A stretch of DNA of 63,323 nucleotides from Schlesneria paludicola DSM 18645 (GCA_945876035.1 CAMCMU010000028.1:1-63323), one strand, 5' to 3'; shown: positions 1-10,194, numbered from the stretch's first letter. Notes: generated from the letters alone by a model not told the origin. Program-made: numbers and translations.

Positions 1-556
1 ACTCGCCCCGACCGTGTTCGTCCCGGCCCAGGTTCTCCCGGAAGGATCATTGAGGGCATAGCCATTTCCTCCATCCAATTGCCAGTACTGCAACTGCACA
101 AAACAGGGGGTACATCCGATTCCGAAACCACCCCAGATTCGCGGAGCCGAGCCATTTTTTCAGCGGACGTCGGGTACGTCGGCGGCATTCCTCAACCGTG
201 GGTCACCGCGTGGAAATCAAATCCAAGTCAAAAAACCGTTTCCCATTCTGTTGCAGAAGTCGATTTTCGGTTGACCGGGGGACACTGCTCCTGGCCTCAT
301 CCAACGTATCGGAAACAGTGTTTTTTTGTTTTGCAAGAGGTGCTTCGGGGAGTGGGATATGTCACTGCATTTTTCACAGTGACCCGTTCAGGAGTGGACC
401 GAGGCGAGAAACGAACCAAAACGCGTCGGCAAAATTCCACTCTCTCTGTCAACTCCTTCCCAGCCTTTCTGTGGTCTGGAGCGGCTGTTGCCATGAGACC
501 GTCTTCACACGTCAGGGGTGGGACGGTTTTCTCGGAAGAGGCAGGAATCACGCGTG
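1..556. other. left edge, no gene recognised
   Basis: No convincing gene. Open frames here lack a ribosome binding site and resemble no family I know, and the longest runs antisense through the peptidase gene to the right. A short minus-strand frame at the extreme left edge (about 1-100) could be part of a gene that continues outside the window, but too little is present to judge. Confidence 0.4.
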
Positions 557-1315
557 TTAAGGCAAGAACGGATTCATCATACGCCGCACATACGGCCGGT
601 TGGGATACTGTGGGTCGATCTCGGCGTAGGGAATTGTCAGCCTTGATGCGGGGGAAAGATCCATGTCCTTGTGCAGGACTGCGAGAACCGCATTGTGGAC
701 CCAGTGTTTCGCGAAGACATCGAGCGGCATGCGGGTATTTCCGCGGGTCGGGTCGGCCAGGTAGATTTCGTTGCCGACGATGCCACGAACCACGACAAAG
801 TGATTTCCTTCCTGTACGGAAATGGCGACGATTACGGGCACCTTGACTGCGGCGAGGTCTTGCAGGCCGTTCAACTTTCCGACGATGGCACGATAACCGC
901 GTAGGATCGAAATGTTTTTCAGATCGCTCATCGACAGGCCGTTTTTGATCCGTTCGTCCACATCTTCCGCCGTCAGATAATTTTCCAAGTCGGTTAAGAT
1001 ATCTGCTTCGCCCGTCGGATCATTCCAATAGTAGGTCAGGAGTGTCGCTAAGGCACCGGCACCGCACGAATAGTCATGTCTTTGCAGGACGACATGTTTG
1101 TTTTTTATCGAAACCCACGAAACGGGAGCGAGTGAAGAAGTGTTGGTGCGGCGATCGGTTGGATTGCAGCGGTAAAATTTGTAAGTGTTCGTTTCCGCCG
1201 TGGCGATCGAGAAGCGACAAATCAACATTCCTGCCAATAGCGCACGGAGAACGAGTGTCGGATGGCGTTGGGAAGCACTGAACAGGGCAAGGCAATTCCA
1301 TTTTTTTGCGTGCAT
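557..1315 (-). CDS. exported C39-family cysteine peptidase
   Basis: A 252-residue papain-like peptidase of the C39 family, the fold that cleaves double-glycine leaders in bacteriocin exporters, here as a stand-alone protein without ABC transporter parts. The N-terminus has a hydrophobic stretch ending near residue 42 (IATAE) that looks like a signal peptide, so it probably acts outside the cytoplasm. The catalytic Cys is in HDYSCGAGALATLL (Cys84), the His in GNHFVVVRG (His172) and the Asp in YLADPTRG (Asp188), so the site appears intact. The start at 1315 is chosen because a strong GGAGGG lies just upstream and it exposes the signal peptide; the frame stays open further upstream to 1489. It lies 195 bases downstream of a same-strand outer-membrane protein gene, which may be a partner. 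Substrate unknown. Confidence 0.85.
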   Translation of the reverse strand: MHAKKWNCLALFSASQRHPTLVLRALLAGMLICRFSIATAETNTYKFYRCNPTDRRTNTSSLAPVSWVSIKNKHVVLQRHDYSCGAGALATLLTYYWNDPTGEADILTDLENYLTAEDVDERIKNGLSMSDLKNISILRGYRAIVGKLNGLQDLAAVKVPVIVAISVQEGNHFVVVRGIVGNEIYLADPTRGNTRMPLDVFAKHWVHNAVLAVLHKDMDLSPASRLTIPYAEIDPQYPNRPYVRRMMNPFLP

Positions 1316-1510
1316 GTTCCCTCCAAAGTCAAAGCACAGAACCGTGAGAGGGGGGCCGAGTTCCTCTCCTGTATTTTTTTGAATAGCCTCGATGCCTAGT
1401 CGTTCTCGACCCTTTCCGCGAGTGACGTCTTCCGCTCTGCAAACGACGGTGATCATCGCCTGGCGAACTGCCGAAGGCTGCCGGCCCACTCCCTATGACG
1501 CGGCCAATTT

Positions 1511-2590
1511 TCACGGTTTGGACGTGAACGTCCAGATCATTCCTAACTGAATATCGTTCGCTCCGGCCGTCGATCCAATCGTCACGAACGGCTCGAAAAC
1601 TCGTTTCTCATTGGCATGGGTGACCGCGAAACGCAGAGCAATCAAATCGCGTTCTGTGCCGAGTGCTCCGCGATGATTGATCTGTAACTCTTGCTCGAAA
1701 CTGCCGAACAGCCTGCAACTCAGGGACGTTGTTTCGTTGACTCCGAAACCGACGCCATACTGATAATCCAAGCCGAATCCCTTATCGTAATCGATCCCCG
1801 AGATCTGCGATGGAAAGCCGTATCGCAGTCCAACCCCACCGAAGACAAGCACCGGATCGTAGCGACGAATCCCCAGAACGCTAGACCCATATTCGTAGTA
1901 TCCCCTGCCGAATCCTGCATCCGGAAGGGCAAACAGGCCGTGGGCTTGGCCGGTGGGGACAGAAAGAAAATTCGTCAAAATGATGTCGTAGTCGCCGGTC
2001 ATATCCCGAGGCAGCGAGTAGTTTAAAGCTAAAAATGTGTCGCCGATTGGTCCGCTCGTGATACTCGTGCCGTTACTGGTCCCCAAAACATCAAGTCTTT
2101 CGGTGGTAATTCCTACCGGAAGGAAGACCTGTGCCGTCAAGTTATCCTTGAGCCCGTATCGAAACGCTAAGGGGACGTAGAGGGCTCGGTTGGTGACTAG
2201 TCCGTTAACGACATCAAAGCCGTTACTGAGGGGAATCGGAAAATCAAACGTGGTGGAGCTGTAAACCGCTCCAATGTCCCCGCTGTATTGGCCACGTTTC
2301 AGTAACACGGCTTGGTTACGCAGGTAGGTTATTGGTGGAAGAACGGGGGCCGTTTCTTGACCGAAATTTCGAGAGGGATCAACTTTGCTTTTGGGAGCAA
2401 CGACATCTACGGGACTCGCTGAGTCGTCTGCTTTGGTTGATTCGCTGGTTGATTCGCTGGTCGCTTGATCTGCGAAGGCCGTCGTATAAATAGGTTTCGG
2501 GAGATCGAATCCGGATTGTGCGTTGACCTGATCGGTGGTGAAACAGATCCAGGCGACGACGTGCAACGCAAACACTGTTCGAATTATCAT
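1511..2590 (-). CDS. outer-membrane beta-barrel (transporter-like) protein
   Basis: About 359 residues with an N-terminal signal peptide ending near VNAQ. A low-complexity Ser/Thr/Glu stretch (TSESTSEST) follows, then a long region of alternating hydrophobic and polar residues rich in Gly, Tyr, Phe and Asn, typical of a beta-barrel. It resembles the family often annotated as 'transporter' or 'MetA-pathway of phenol degradation', but the cargo cannot be deduced. The start at 2590 follows AGGACGG and gives a clean signal peptide; a GTG at 2620 would add ten residues. The C39 peptidase gene lies just downstream on the same strand. Confidence 0.7.
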   Translation of the reverse strand: MIIRTVFALHVVAWICFTTDQVNAQSGFDLPKPIYTTAFADQATSESTSESTKADDSASPVDVVAPKSKVDPSRNFGQETAPVLPPITYLRNQAVLLKRGQYSGDIGAVYSSTTFDFPIPLSNGFDVVNGLVTNRALYVPLAFRYGLKDNLTAQVFLPVGITTERLDVLGTSNGTSITSGPIGDTFLALNYSLPRDMTGDYDIILTNFLSVPTGQAHGLFALPDAGFGRGYYEYGSSVLGIRRYDPVLVFGGVGLRYGFPSQISGIDYDKGFGLDYQYGVGFGVNETTSLSCRLFGSFEQELQINHRGALGTERDLIALRFAVTHANEKRVFEPFVTIGSTAGANDIQLGMIWTFTSKP

Positions 2591-3918
2591 TCGAGACCGT
2601 CCTAGTTCTGAGGCCTTCACGATAGCGAAGGTAATCCTTTACGATGATGGTCCACACCCAAGAGGGTTGACCGCGATCACACCGCCCAATCAATCACATT
2701 GGCCCCGCGAGCACCACGCACGGTCGAGAGATCAATCCCGATCGCGAAAATCCCATGCACCCCAGTTCTTCAGACGTTTACTGGAGACCTTTATTGGTCA
2801 GCTTCTTCTCGATGCGTTCAGCAATCCGTTCGTGGCATTCCAACCCGCTGAGACGCATCGTTCAAAATTTGTATCGGACTTGCAGTCTTTTCCAGAACAC
2901 AGACTTTCGTGAAGATCGCTATAGGTAGGATGGGCTGTTTATGGCTTGCGGGACTCTTCATTGCCCCAGAGGTCTTCGGTTCCGAATGGTGTGACTCTGG
3001 CCGTTTCTGGAGCTGATGTTGTCAGGCAAGAGGTGTTTCAGCGAGAGTTCTGGGATGGAATTCGTGGCGGCAAATTCGGCGGTGTTGCACAGGACGGCTG
3101 CCGGTCGGTGACGGGGTGTCGAACATCGGTTGTTCATCGCAGCGGCCGACCACGTCGCCTGATTTCAAGGGGGGCTGGGGTATCGCTGTTTGACGCTCTC
3201 GGTTCTTAGCAACGCATCCGACATGAGTTCGACCGTCCTCGGTATGAGACGGTCAGACGGTCTTCTGACGAGCAGAAAATGGGCGACGGCGTGGAAGAGA
3301 TTCCAGCGGACGTATCACGGTTTTGGGTTGCAACAGATCATCGAGTGCGCCCTCGTCGTCCTGACATGGCGGACAAGAACCTGCCAAAAGTACCGCGGGA
3401 TTGGCTAGGCTTGTCGCGGCGGTATTCGCCAAGCGAGCGAAAGGAAATTCCCTGCTGACGCATGGTCCAAGATCTGCGTGACCGCCTTTTCCGGTACCGC
3501 AGATCTCGCTTGCCGGATGACCTCACGGAGAACGGGGGACGACAACAATTGATCCGCCGAATCCCGGGCTCCTCTGGATCGATCTTTGCCGCTGGCCGAG
3601 TTGGCAAACACCAGGCGAACTCGTGGCTCCCCAATCTGTCTGAGTGTTGTAAAACGGCAGGCCGATTCCAGACGCGACGGAGTGTTGGGCGAAACGGTCA
3701 CTCTCCAAATTGCCTCAGTAAGCGGAGCCACAGGCTGCTGAAACATTGTGAAACAGGGCCTGTTGACGTCTCGGAATCAAGGTGCTGAAGGTTTCGACAG
3801 GAAAGGCGAATTCACGAATTCGATTCCGCCTGCGGGTCCGCATAATCAATGAGCAATTCGGAAAAAACGGTTTCCGCGAACGAACGCCGTTTCGGTGTGT
3901 TCTTAATCGGTTGGGCTG
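2591..3918. other. 1.3-kb stretch without a recognised gene
   Basis: Several short open frames occur on both strands, the most gene-like being a 113-codon minus-strand frame at 3405-3746. None has a clear ribosome binding site or a sequence I recognise. It may hold decayed coding sequence, but no family signal was seen, unlike the pseudogenes at 7.7 and 31.1 kb. Confidence 0.4.
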
Positions 3919-4866
3919 TCAGGCAGGCAAGTTCGTTCCCCCCAGAGCGAGTTGTGCTCCCTGAAGAAGAAGTCTCTGAGCCACTTGTTGACCGAGAAAT
4001 TTCGCATCACACGTCAGTCCTGAAGCGGAAGCCATCCAACGTTTCGACCCGTCGATTGTGAGGACAACGGCCTCCACGTAAAGCCTGTCATGGACGACCT
4101 GTGTGAAGGCACCGAGTGGCGCGTGGCAGCCTGCTCGAAGTGTGGACAGCAGACTTCGTTCGGCGACGACCGCCGCCAGAGTTTCCGGGTCTGTAATGCG
4201 TGTCAGGAGTGTCCGCGCAAGCTCATCTTGGATCCGGCACTCCACGCCGATTGCTCCCTGACCAACGGCAGGATAAAGCACGGGAGGGCCCATGCTGCAG
4301 GAGATCCGGTTCCCCAATCCGAGGCGTGTGAGTCCTGCGGCGGCCAGCAGTAATGCGTCAAATTGGCCTTCGTCCAGTTTGTGAAGACGCGTTTCAACAT
4401 TTCCACGTACTTCAAGGAGTTTCAGGTCAGGTCGGAGGTGTTTTAATTGAGCCTGCCGTCGTGGGCTTCCTGTTCCTACTCTTGCCCCTTGGGGTAACTG
4501 TGACCAATTGTTGGCGTCGGGATTGTGAATCGGCATGACGAGCGCATCGACTGAAGGACCTCGCGTCGGTGTGGCGGCGAGGGTTAATCCTTCCACCGGT
4601 TCCGTCGGTAGATCCTTCAAGCTGTGCACCGCCAAATCGGCTCGACCATCGAGGAGCGCCACCTGCACTTCTCGCGTAAAAACGCCCAATCCTCCTAAAT
4701 CCTGCAAACGTTCCGACTGATCGCGGTCGCCGGACGTGCTGACGTAAATCAGTTCGACATTCATTTCCGGTCGGACGGCGCGGATCAAATCGGAAATGTG
4801 GCGGGCCTGCCACAGAGCCAGATTACTTGATCGGGTGGCAATGCGGATTGTCGTCGTGGAAGTCAC
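3919..4866 (-). CDS. hemC: hydroxymethylbilane synthase (porphobilinogen deaminase)
   Basis: Cytoplasmic enzyme that joins four porphobilinogen units into hydroxymethylbilane for heme and related tetrapyrroles. The 315-residue length is normal for the family. Visible signatures are the N-terminal IATRSSNLALWQA, the catalytic Asp in HSLKDLP (Asp85), GTGSPRRQAQL, the loop around VGQGAIGVEC, and the cofactor-binding Cys in LRAGCHAPLGAF (Cys247). A GTG start at 4866 is preceded by GGAG ten bases upstream. comF lies 59 bases upstream on the same strand, so the two may be co-transcribed. hemE of the same pathway is 54 kb away in this window. Confidence 0.97.
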   Translation of the reverse strand: MTSTTTIRIATRSSNLALWQARHISDLIRAVRPEMNVELIYVSTSGDRDQSERLQDLGGLGVFTREVQVALLDGRADLAVHSLKDLPTEPVEGLTLAATPTRGPSVDALVMPIHNPDANNWSQLPQGARVGTGSPRRQAQLKHLRPDLKLLEVRGNVETRLHKLDEGQFDALLLAAAGLTRLGLGNRISCSMGPPVLYPAVGQGAIGVECRIQDELARTLLTRITDPETLAAVVAERSLLSTLRAGCHAPLGAFTQVVHDRLYVEAVVLTIDGSKRWMASASGLTCDAKFLGQQVAQRLLLQGAQLALGGTNLPA

Positions 4867-4925
4867 CGAGTTCAGTCTCCAAACAGGGGGCTATTCATTC
4901 AGGATCCGTCGAATCATCTTGCCGC

Positions 4926-5777
4926 TTACGCCGTGGGTGGACTAACAGCGAGGACCACGACGATGACTCGACTGGCCCCGGCACGCTTCAACACGCGGGC
5001 GGCTTCGCTGGCTGTCGCTCCAGTCGTTAAAATATCATCGGCTAACAGGATCGTTTGCCCCTTCAGGCTCAGGCCGCTGACGGTGCAGAACGAATCGTGT
5101 TGTTGATGTCGTCGCTCGGTTTTTGAGCTTCGGGCTTGCTTTGGTGTCCAGCGGTGCTTTGCGAGGATACCGGTCACCATTCGGAGGTTCAACTGGTGAG
5201 CGATTTCGCGGGCAATGGTTTCTGCGGCATAGTGCGGCCGGCCGAGTCGCTTGAGCCAGTGTTCAGGAACCGGCACGATGGTGTCGAAGCGACCAGGCGT
5301 GAACAGCGATCGGTGTTCTTCCACCAATAAACCCGCCAGAGCCCTGCCGAGCAATGCTCCCTCGGAATTCTTGGCCATCAAGCAGGCGCGACGCAACTCG
5401 TCTCGATACAGACCGAGTCGGATCACTTCATCAAACGCAAACGACTCTCGAAGGCACGCCAGACAGCCTTGTTCTGAAACCGTATAGAGACCGAGTGGGG
5501 TTCCGCAACGGTGACAGGTATTTCCGGCAGGGGGAACAAATTGGGATCGACACATCTCGCAGAATTGGCAACTCCGGTCTCGGGCTCTCCAAGTCGAGGG
5601 CAACGCTCTCTCGCAAAATAAACATTGGGGAGGATACACAAAGTCAAGGATCGACTGTGCCAGCCCCACGGTCATGTGGGACGCGGCGGTCATCTGGGAG
5701 ACGACTGTGAGTGTCGGTTTCCATGGCATGGCAAAGCCTTTGACCGCAGAAGAGAACTCGACAAAATCTCTCGGCAC
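4926..5777 (-). CDS. ComF-family phosphoribosyltransferase-like protein
   Basis: A 283-residue protein with the two parts of ComF proteins. The N-terminal zinc-binding region has paired cysteines (CLFC, CQFC, CHRC, CLAC) between about residues 50 and 130. The C-terminal type I phosphoribosyltransferase domain carries the PRPP-binding motif ADDILTTGATASEAA near residue 245. In other bacteria ComF takes part in DNA uptake; its role here is inferred only from family. A GTG start at 5777 is supported by a strong GGAGGAGGG about nine bases upstream; an ATG at 5729 is a weaker alternative. It is divergent from hpnE and precedes hemC. Confidence 0.9.
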   Translation of the reverse strand: MPRDFVEFSSAVKGFAMPWKPTLTVVSQMTAASHMTVGLAQSILDFVYPPQCLFCERALPSTWRARDRSCQFCEMCRSQFVPPAGNTCHRCGTPLGLYTVSEQGCLACLRESFAFDEVIRLGLYRDELRRACLMAKNSEGALLGRALAGLLVEEHRSLFTPGRFDTIVPVPEHWLKRLGRPHYAAETIAREIAHQLNLRMVTGILAKHRWTPKQARSSKTERRHQQHDSFCTVSGLSLKGQTILLADDILTTGATASEAARVLKRAGASRVIVVVLAVSPPTA

Positions 5778-5853
5778 AATAACGATCCCTCCTCCGAATC
5801 TTCAATCCGCGGCATGACCTATCTGGCAATGCACGTTTTGAGCGGTATCCTCT

Positions 5854-7449
5854 GTGCTTGGAGTGTGCTGGAACGTCCCCGCGATTGGCCGCCTTAAAAA
5901 CACAAACCGTACCGAAGTCTTGGTGTATTTGACCGGATTCGACTGGACAGAGAAACATCGTCGAAAGCGACATCTTACGAGGAATGGTAAAATCAAGACT
6001 CGAATCCTCATCGCCGGCGGAGGTCTTGCCGGATTAGCCGCTGCGGTGGCCCTCACCGATCGCGGATACTCTTGCGAAATTGTGGAATCGAAATCCCGGC
6101 TGGGGGGCCGTGCCAGTTCGTTCTTCGATCCCACGTCGGGAACATCCATCGACAACTGTCAGCATGTCTCACTCGGTTGCTGTACGAATTTTCGACATTT
6201 TTGCGTGACGACAAAGTTGGACGAATTCTTTCGACGTGAGAAACGACTGAACTTCATCGGTCCCGGTGGGACGATAGACCATTTCCAAGCCACGTCGCTT
6301 CCCGCTCCGTTTCATCTGGCGGGATCATTTGCACGATTAAGCTATCTAACATGGCGAGAAAAACTTTCGCTGGCTCGAGGCTTGAAGTCGCTGGCGGGTG
6401 AAATTCCAAAGGAGGACCGGAAACAGCCGTTTTCTCAGTGGTTGATTCGGCATGGTCAGTCCGCGGTGGTGAGGAATCGATTTTGGCATGTGGTATTGGT
6501 CAGCGCTCTCAGTGAGACTCTCGACAGAATCGATGTGGAGCATGCGCGTAAGGTGTTTGTGGACACTTTTCTGGCACATCGAGACGGTTGGACTGTTGAG
6601 ATTCCGACTGTAACACTCGAAGAATTGTACGGTGGACGTTTGACCGATTGGCTGACATCGCGTGGCTCGACGATTCGATTACAATCGCCTGTGGAACGAA
6701 TCGAGTTAAAACAGGATCGAGTCTGTGGAGTCAGGCTCACATCTGGCGAGACGTTGATTGGCGATGAGTTTATCGTCGCACTCCCCTTCTTTCGGATCCC
6801 GTCTCTCTTTCCGGAGTCACTGGCGAATCATCCGGACCTCGCCGGAATTCAGCAACTCCAAAACTCGCCCATTTCGAGCATCCACTTATGGTTTGATCGG
6901 CCTATCACAGAACTGCCGCACGCCGTGTTCGTGGACGGATTGTGCCAGTGGATGTTTCAGCGAACTGTTCTAAACTCTCCGCCGGATTCCGCTCCCAACA
7001 CGCCGCAGCAAAGTCCGCGGGATCGTCAATACTATTATCAAATTGTGATCAGCGCCAGTCGCGCGTTGGCGGGTCAATCTCGCGACCAGATTTTGTCTCA
7101 GGTCCTCGCCGAATTGAAGGTCGTCTGGCCGGAGACAGCTCGTGCGAATTTGTTGCACTCACGGCAGGTGACCGAGCATCGCGCCGTTTTCTCACCGCTG
7201 CCCGGGGTCGATGCGTTGCGTCCGAAACAGCAGTCTCCGGTGCCCAACCTTCAACTCGCCGGCGACTGGACTCAAACAGGCTGGCCAGCAACGATGGAAG
7301 GCGCAGTGCGGAGTGGTTATCTCGCCGCCGAAAATGTTCTTCAGCGATTGGGAAAAACAGAATTGGTGATCCAGCCCGATTTAAAGATTGGGCTTCTGAC
7401 CCGATTACTGATGGGAGTTTCTGAACGGCCGCATTCCGCACGACGGTAG
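5854..7449 (+). CDS. hpnE: hydroxysqualene dehydroxylase-like FAD oxidoreductase (HpnE)
   Basis: FAD-dependent amine-oxidase-fold enzyme that in the HpnCDE route reduces hydroxysqualene to squalene, the precursor of hopanoids. The Rossmann motif AGGGLAGLAAAVAL begins near residue 54, followed by ESKSRLGGRASSF and the HpnE-typical region DNCQHVSLGCC; the FAD-closing motif LAGDWTQTGWPATMEGAV is near the C-terminus. hpnC and hpnD are not in this window. The start is unclear: no ATG is in frame before the Rossmann fold, and the listed start is an upstream GTG. An ATG at 5984 is one base out of frame; one extra A in the A4 run at 5989-5992 would give the natural N-terminus MVKIKTRILIAGGG. A one-base loss or sequencing error is therefore possible. 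Confidence 0.85.
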   Translation: MLGVCWNVPAIGRLKNTNRTEVLVYLTGFDWTEKHRRKRHLTRNGKIKTRILIAGGGLAGLAAAVALTDRGYSCEIVESKSRLGGRASSFFDPTSGTSIDNCQHVSLGCCTNFRHFCVTTKLDEFFRREKRLNFIGPGGTIDHFQATSLPAPFHLAGSFARLSYLTWREKLSLARGLKSLAGEIPKEDRKQPFSQWLIRHGQSAVVRNRFWHVVLVSALSETLDRIDVEHARKVFVDTFLAHRDGWTVEIPTVTLEELYGGRLTDWLTSRGSTIRLQSPVERIELKQDRVCGVRLTSGETLIGDEFIVALPFFRIPSLFPESLANHPDLAGIQQLQNSPISSIHLWFDRPITELPHAVFVDGLCQWMFQRTVLNSPPDSAPNTPQQSPRDRQYYYQIVISASRALAGQSRDQILSQVLAELKVVWPETARANLLHSRQVTEHRAVFSPLPGVDALRPKQQSPVPNLQLAGDWTQTGWPATMEGAVRSGYLAAENVLQRLGKTELVIQPDLKIGLLTRLLMGVSERPHSARR

Positions 7450-7705
7450 CATCCGCGTCGATCAGGGCCGGAGATGTTTGGGTCCCGTCGGTCGAGATTG
7501 ATGTCTTCTCGTCGTTTCCTCTCGGCCGTGCTGAGGGATGGCTCAAGCGGACCTCGGTCGGTGTCGGCATCGAACCGAAACAAATTCGGGTTCAACGCGA
7601 TCACTCTCGTCCGGTCGGTGAATGACTCGAAAGAGTCGCATCGGGTGTGTCATGCTCCGTGTTGCGTTGGTCTCGAATCCCCATGGCACGAGCGATTTGC
7701 AGAAG

Positions 7706-8597
7706 TTATTCCTTAGTGATCGTCCACGACATCGCTGCGGCGTTGTTTGTGATCTGGTTCGGGTGTTTTGCACCACAGAGAGCGACCGTGATTCCCGGTC
7801 GCCGAATTGTCCAATTGAGTACGAACTGGGCGGTTGTGGTGCCGGCGTCTTGCGCAAATGGATCGGAGTGAATCCAGAAAGTCTTGGTTTTTCTGCCACG
7901 GCTGTCAGCGGAATATCGGAGATGTCTGGCGGATGTCTGTGAGATCAAATCGATGAGGTCGCAGCATCTTGCCAGCCAACACCCCTTTCATCAGCGGCCA
8001 ATAGGCCAGCACCGAAATTCCCTGTTCGGGACACGACGGCAATTGCGAGGTCTCGATTTCTCGTTTCAGGATGTTGTCGCGAGGCTGATAGGCATCGATC
8101 CGAAGCACCGAATGAAACGCGACTAACTGGGGCTGAGTAAAATTGGAGACGCCAACACTGCAGATTTTCTAGGCATCGAATAAATTTTGTAGCGTCTCCG
8201 CCGATTCCATTACGGACGTGCTAGGATCAGGATCGTGCAAGTCGTACAGGTCAATACAGTCGGTCTGTAGGCGACGCGGGCTTTCGTCACACTGACGCAG
8301 AAGTGTTTTCGGGCGACAGTCCTTTGTCTAAAGACCGCTTTTCCAGTGAATCCCTCCCTTGCTGGCGAGGATCAGGTCTCCACGACGGTACCCCAACGCT
8401 CGGGCGATCAATCGCTTGCTTTGGCCCTCAATACCTTAGCGGAATGCTGTGTCAAAAAAATTAGTTCCCGCGTCGGCGGCGGCTTCCCGTGTGGCCAGGC
8501 TGTCGGCATCCGAGACATTGATGCTGGTGATCCCGGCAATCGGCCCGCAGCCCAGGGCAATGGTGGTGACCTTGATTCCCGTCCGGGCGAGTCATCC
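7706..8597 (-). pseudogene. aldo/keto reductase pseudogene
   Basis: The minus strand translates into successive pieces of an aldo/keto reductase. In order they are TTIALGCGPIAG, an INFFDTAF-like segment (TNFFDTAF), the ASKGGIHW strand, RRLQTDCIDLYDLHDPD, SVGVSNFTQPQLVAFH, GISVLAYWPLMKGVLAGK and the C-terminal AQFVLNWTIRRPGITVALCGAK. The frame is broken by in-frame stops at 8436-8438 (TAA), 8328-8330 (TAG), 8169-8171 (TAG) and 7905-7907 (TGA). A frame change near 7860 precedes the C-terminal piece, and the true start codon is lost. With this many lesions it is a decayed gene, not a sequencing artefact. The left limit is the terminal stop; the right limit is approximate. Confidence 0.9.
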
Positions 8598-8951
8598 TCC
8601 GGTTCCTCGAGGCGGATCTCGCTACGGTCTTGATCAAACCGGTTCGGCAATCCCCCGGCCCCGACGTCACGATCAGACCCGGCAACGTTTCTTTCGGAGA
8701 GGCCACAAGGCATTCGGAATTCGATCAGCGCAGAGGCGTTTGCGAACTCCAGCGGGCGATGTTTTTTGCGGCCCCTGATTGTTGTGCGGCGAATGCGTTG
8801 AGTGTGCTGAGCACGATTTCAAATCGCCGAGTTTCGTTTTTGATCTGTTGCGCCCATAATCGGCTACAATCCGGTCATTGCGAAAAAGGAAAAGTCACGG
8901 CACCATTGTCCTGTCGACGGCGACGATCAGAGAACGACAATTAGAGGAGTT

Positions 8952-9986
8952 ATGACGATGTCAAGCAAATGGAAAAGTGTCAGCGGACTGTCTGGAATTT
9001 TGACAATCGTGTGCGGCATGATGGCTGTTGCCGCACAGGCTGTCGAGATCTCTGACAAGGGGGCTTTTTTTAGTGCCGCCGCGATCGCAAGAGCAAACCA
9101 GTCGATTCAGGAGATCGAACAAAAATCAAGACACGAAATTCGCATTGAAACATTTGCTTCCGTGCCGGACGACGGGATTGAATCCGTTTCCAAAATGAAT
9201 GCCACACAACGAGGCGAGTTTTTTTCAAAGTGGGTTTCAGAGCGTGCGGAGGCCACAAAATCGCGGGGGATTGTGATCCTGATTTGTCGTGAGCCATCGC
9301 ATTTCAACGTGTGGGCCGGAACACCAATCCAAAGGGCGGGGTTCGGGGCTCCCCAGGCGAAAGCGGTCCGCGAAACGCTGGCCGCGAGCCTCAAGGCAAA
9401 AGATTTCGACAAGGCGTTGCTCGACGGAGTGGCCCAACTGTCAAAAACAGTTGAGGGACTGAGCCCTGTGAAACCAGGAACCTCGTTGGCCACTCACGAG
9501 CGAAAACAGGGTCACACAAATGCTCCCGCGGCATCGAATCGGATTCCCATTAACAGGAACTCCTCCACAGGACCGACGCAGTCGAGCTGGTCTGGCGTCT
9601 TAATGATACTGATGTTCGTTGTTGGCGGTGTGCTGTTGATCTCTCTGCTCGGACGTTTGTTCGGTGGTGGTGGTCGAGGTTCTGCCGGAGGAAACTTTGG
9701 TCGGCCGGGATATGGTGGTGGTGGTGGCGGCGGCGGGTTTATGAGTGGATTAACGGGCGGAATTTTTGGGGCTGTGGCTGGGAACTGGCTATACGACCAA
9801 TTTTCGGGTCACCACGCATCGGCCGGCCAATCGAATTCCATGGGGGATTCGTTTGGCTCCAATGAATCATCGGGTGGAGGCATGCTCGATTCCGGAGCGG
9901 ATTCCGCGGACACGGGGTACAGTGGTGGGACTGACTTCGGCGGTGGTGACTTTGGTGGCGGAGATTTTGGAGACGGAGACTTTTAA
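8952..9986 (+). CDS. TPM-domain exported/membrane protein
   Basis: A 344-residue protein with an N-terminal signal sequence (ending near AAQA). A TPM (YgcG-type) domain covers about residues 35-165, with the usual SVSKMNATQRGEFFSKW and RGIVILIC strands. One transmembrane helix lies near residues 215-237 (MILMFVVGGVLLISLL), followed by a long Gly/Ser/Asp/Phe-rich tail. TPM proteins are associated with photosystem II repair in plants and are poorly understood in bacteria. The Gly-rich tail after a membrane helix is common in this family. AGAGGAG at 8943-8949 supports the start. It stands alone on this strand. Confidence 0.85.
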   Translation: MTMSSKWKSVSGLSGILTIVCGMMAVAAQAVEISDKGAFFSAAAIARANQSIQEIEQKSRHEIRIETFASVPDDGIESVSKMNATQRGEFFSKWVSERAEATKSRGIVILICREPSHFNVWAGTPIQRAGFGAPQAKAVRETLAASLKAKDFDKALLDGVAQLSKTVEGLSPVKPGTSLATHERKQGHTNAPAASNRIPINRNSSTGPTQSSWSGVLMILMFVVGGVLLISLLGRLFGGGGRGSAGGNFGRPGYGGGGGGGGFMSGLTGGIFGAVAGNWLYDQFSGHHASAGQSNSMGDSFGSNESSGGGMLDSGADSADTGYSGGTDFGGGDFGGGDFGDGDF

Positions 9987-10194
9987 CCACTCGTGAAATC
10001 GGACGTTGAAATCAGGGGCCGAGAAGTTCGTGACCGAATTTCGACAGGCGATGCGACGAGCGGTCACAGGATATCTTAGACGCTCCCGAGTTGCCTGGAT
10101 TGCGGCCAATCCGGCGAACGTTCAATAAATCTAGAATGACTGAGCCTGTTCGATTTTCGGATTCGTTGTCACGGTCGAATTGGAGTTCACGCCA

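Noticed and set aside
79-846. Plus-strand open frame of 255 codons
   Set aside because: It runs antisense through the C39 peptidase gene, has no ribosome binding site and no family resemblance.
3405-3746. Minus-strand frame of 113 codons
   Set aside because: Some coding-like composition but no ribosome binding site and no recognisable family; left in the gap description.
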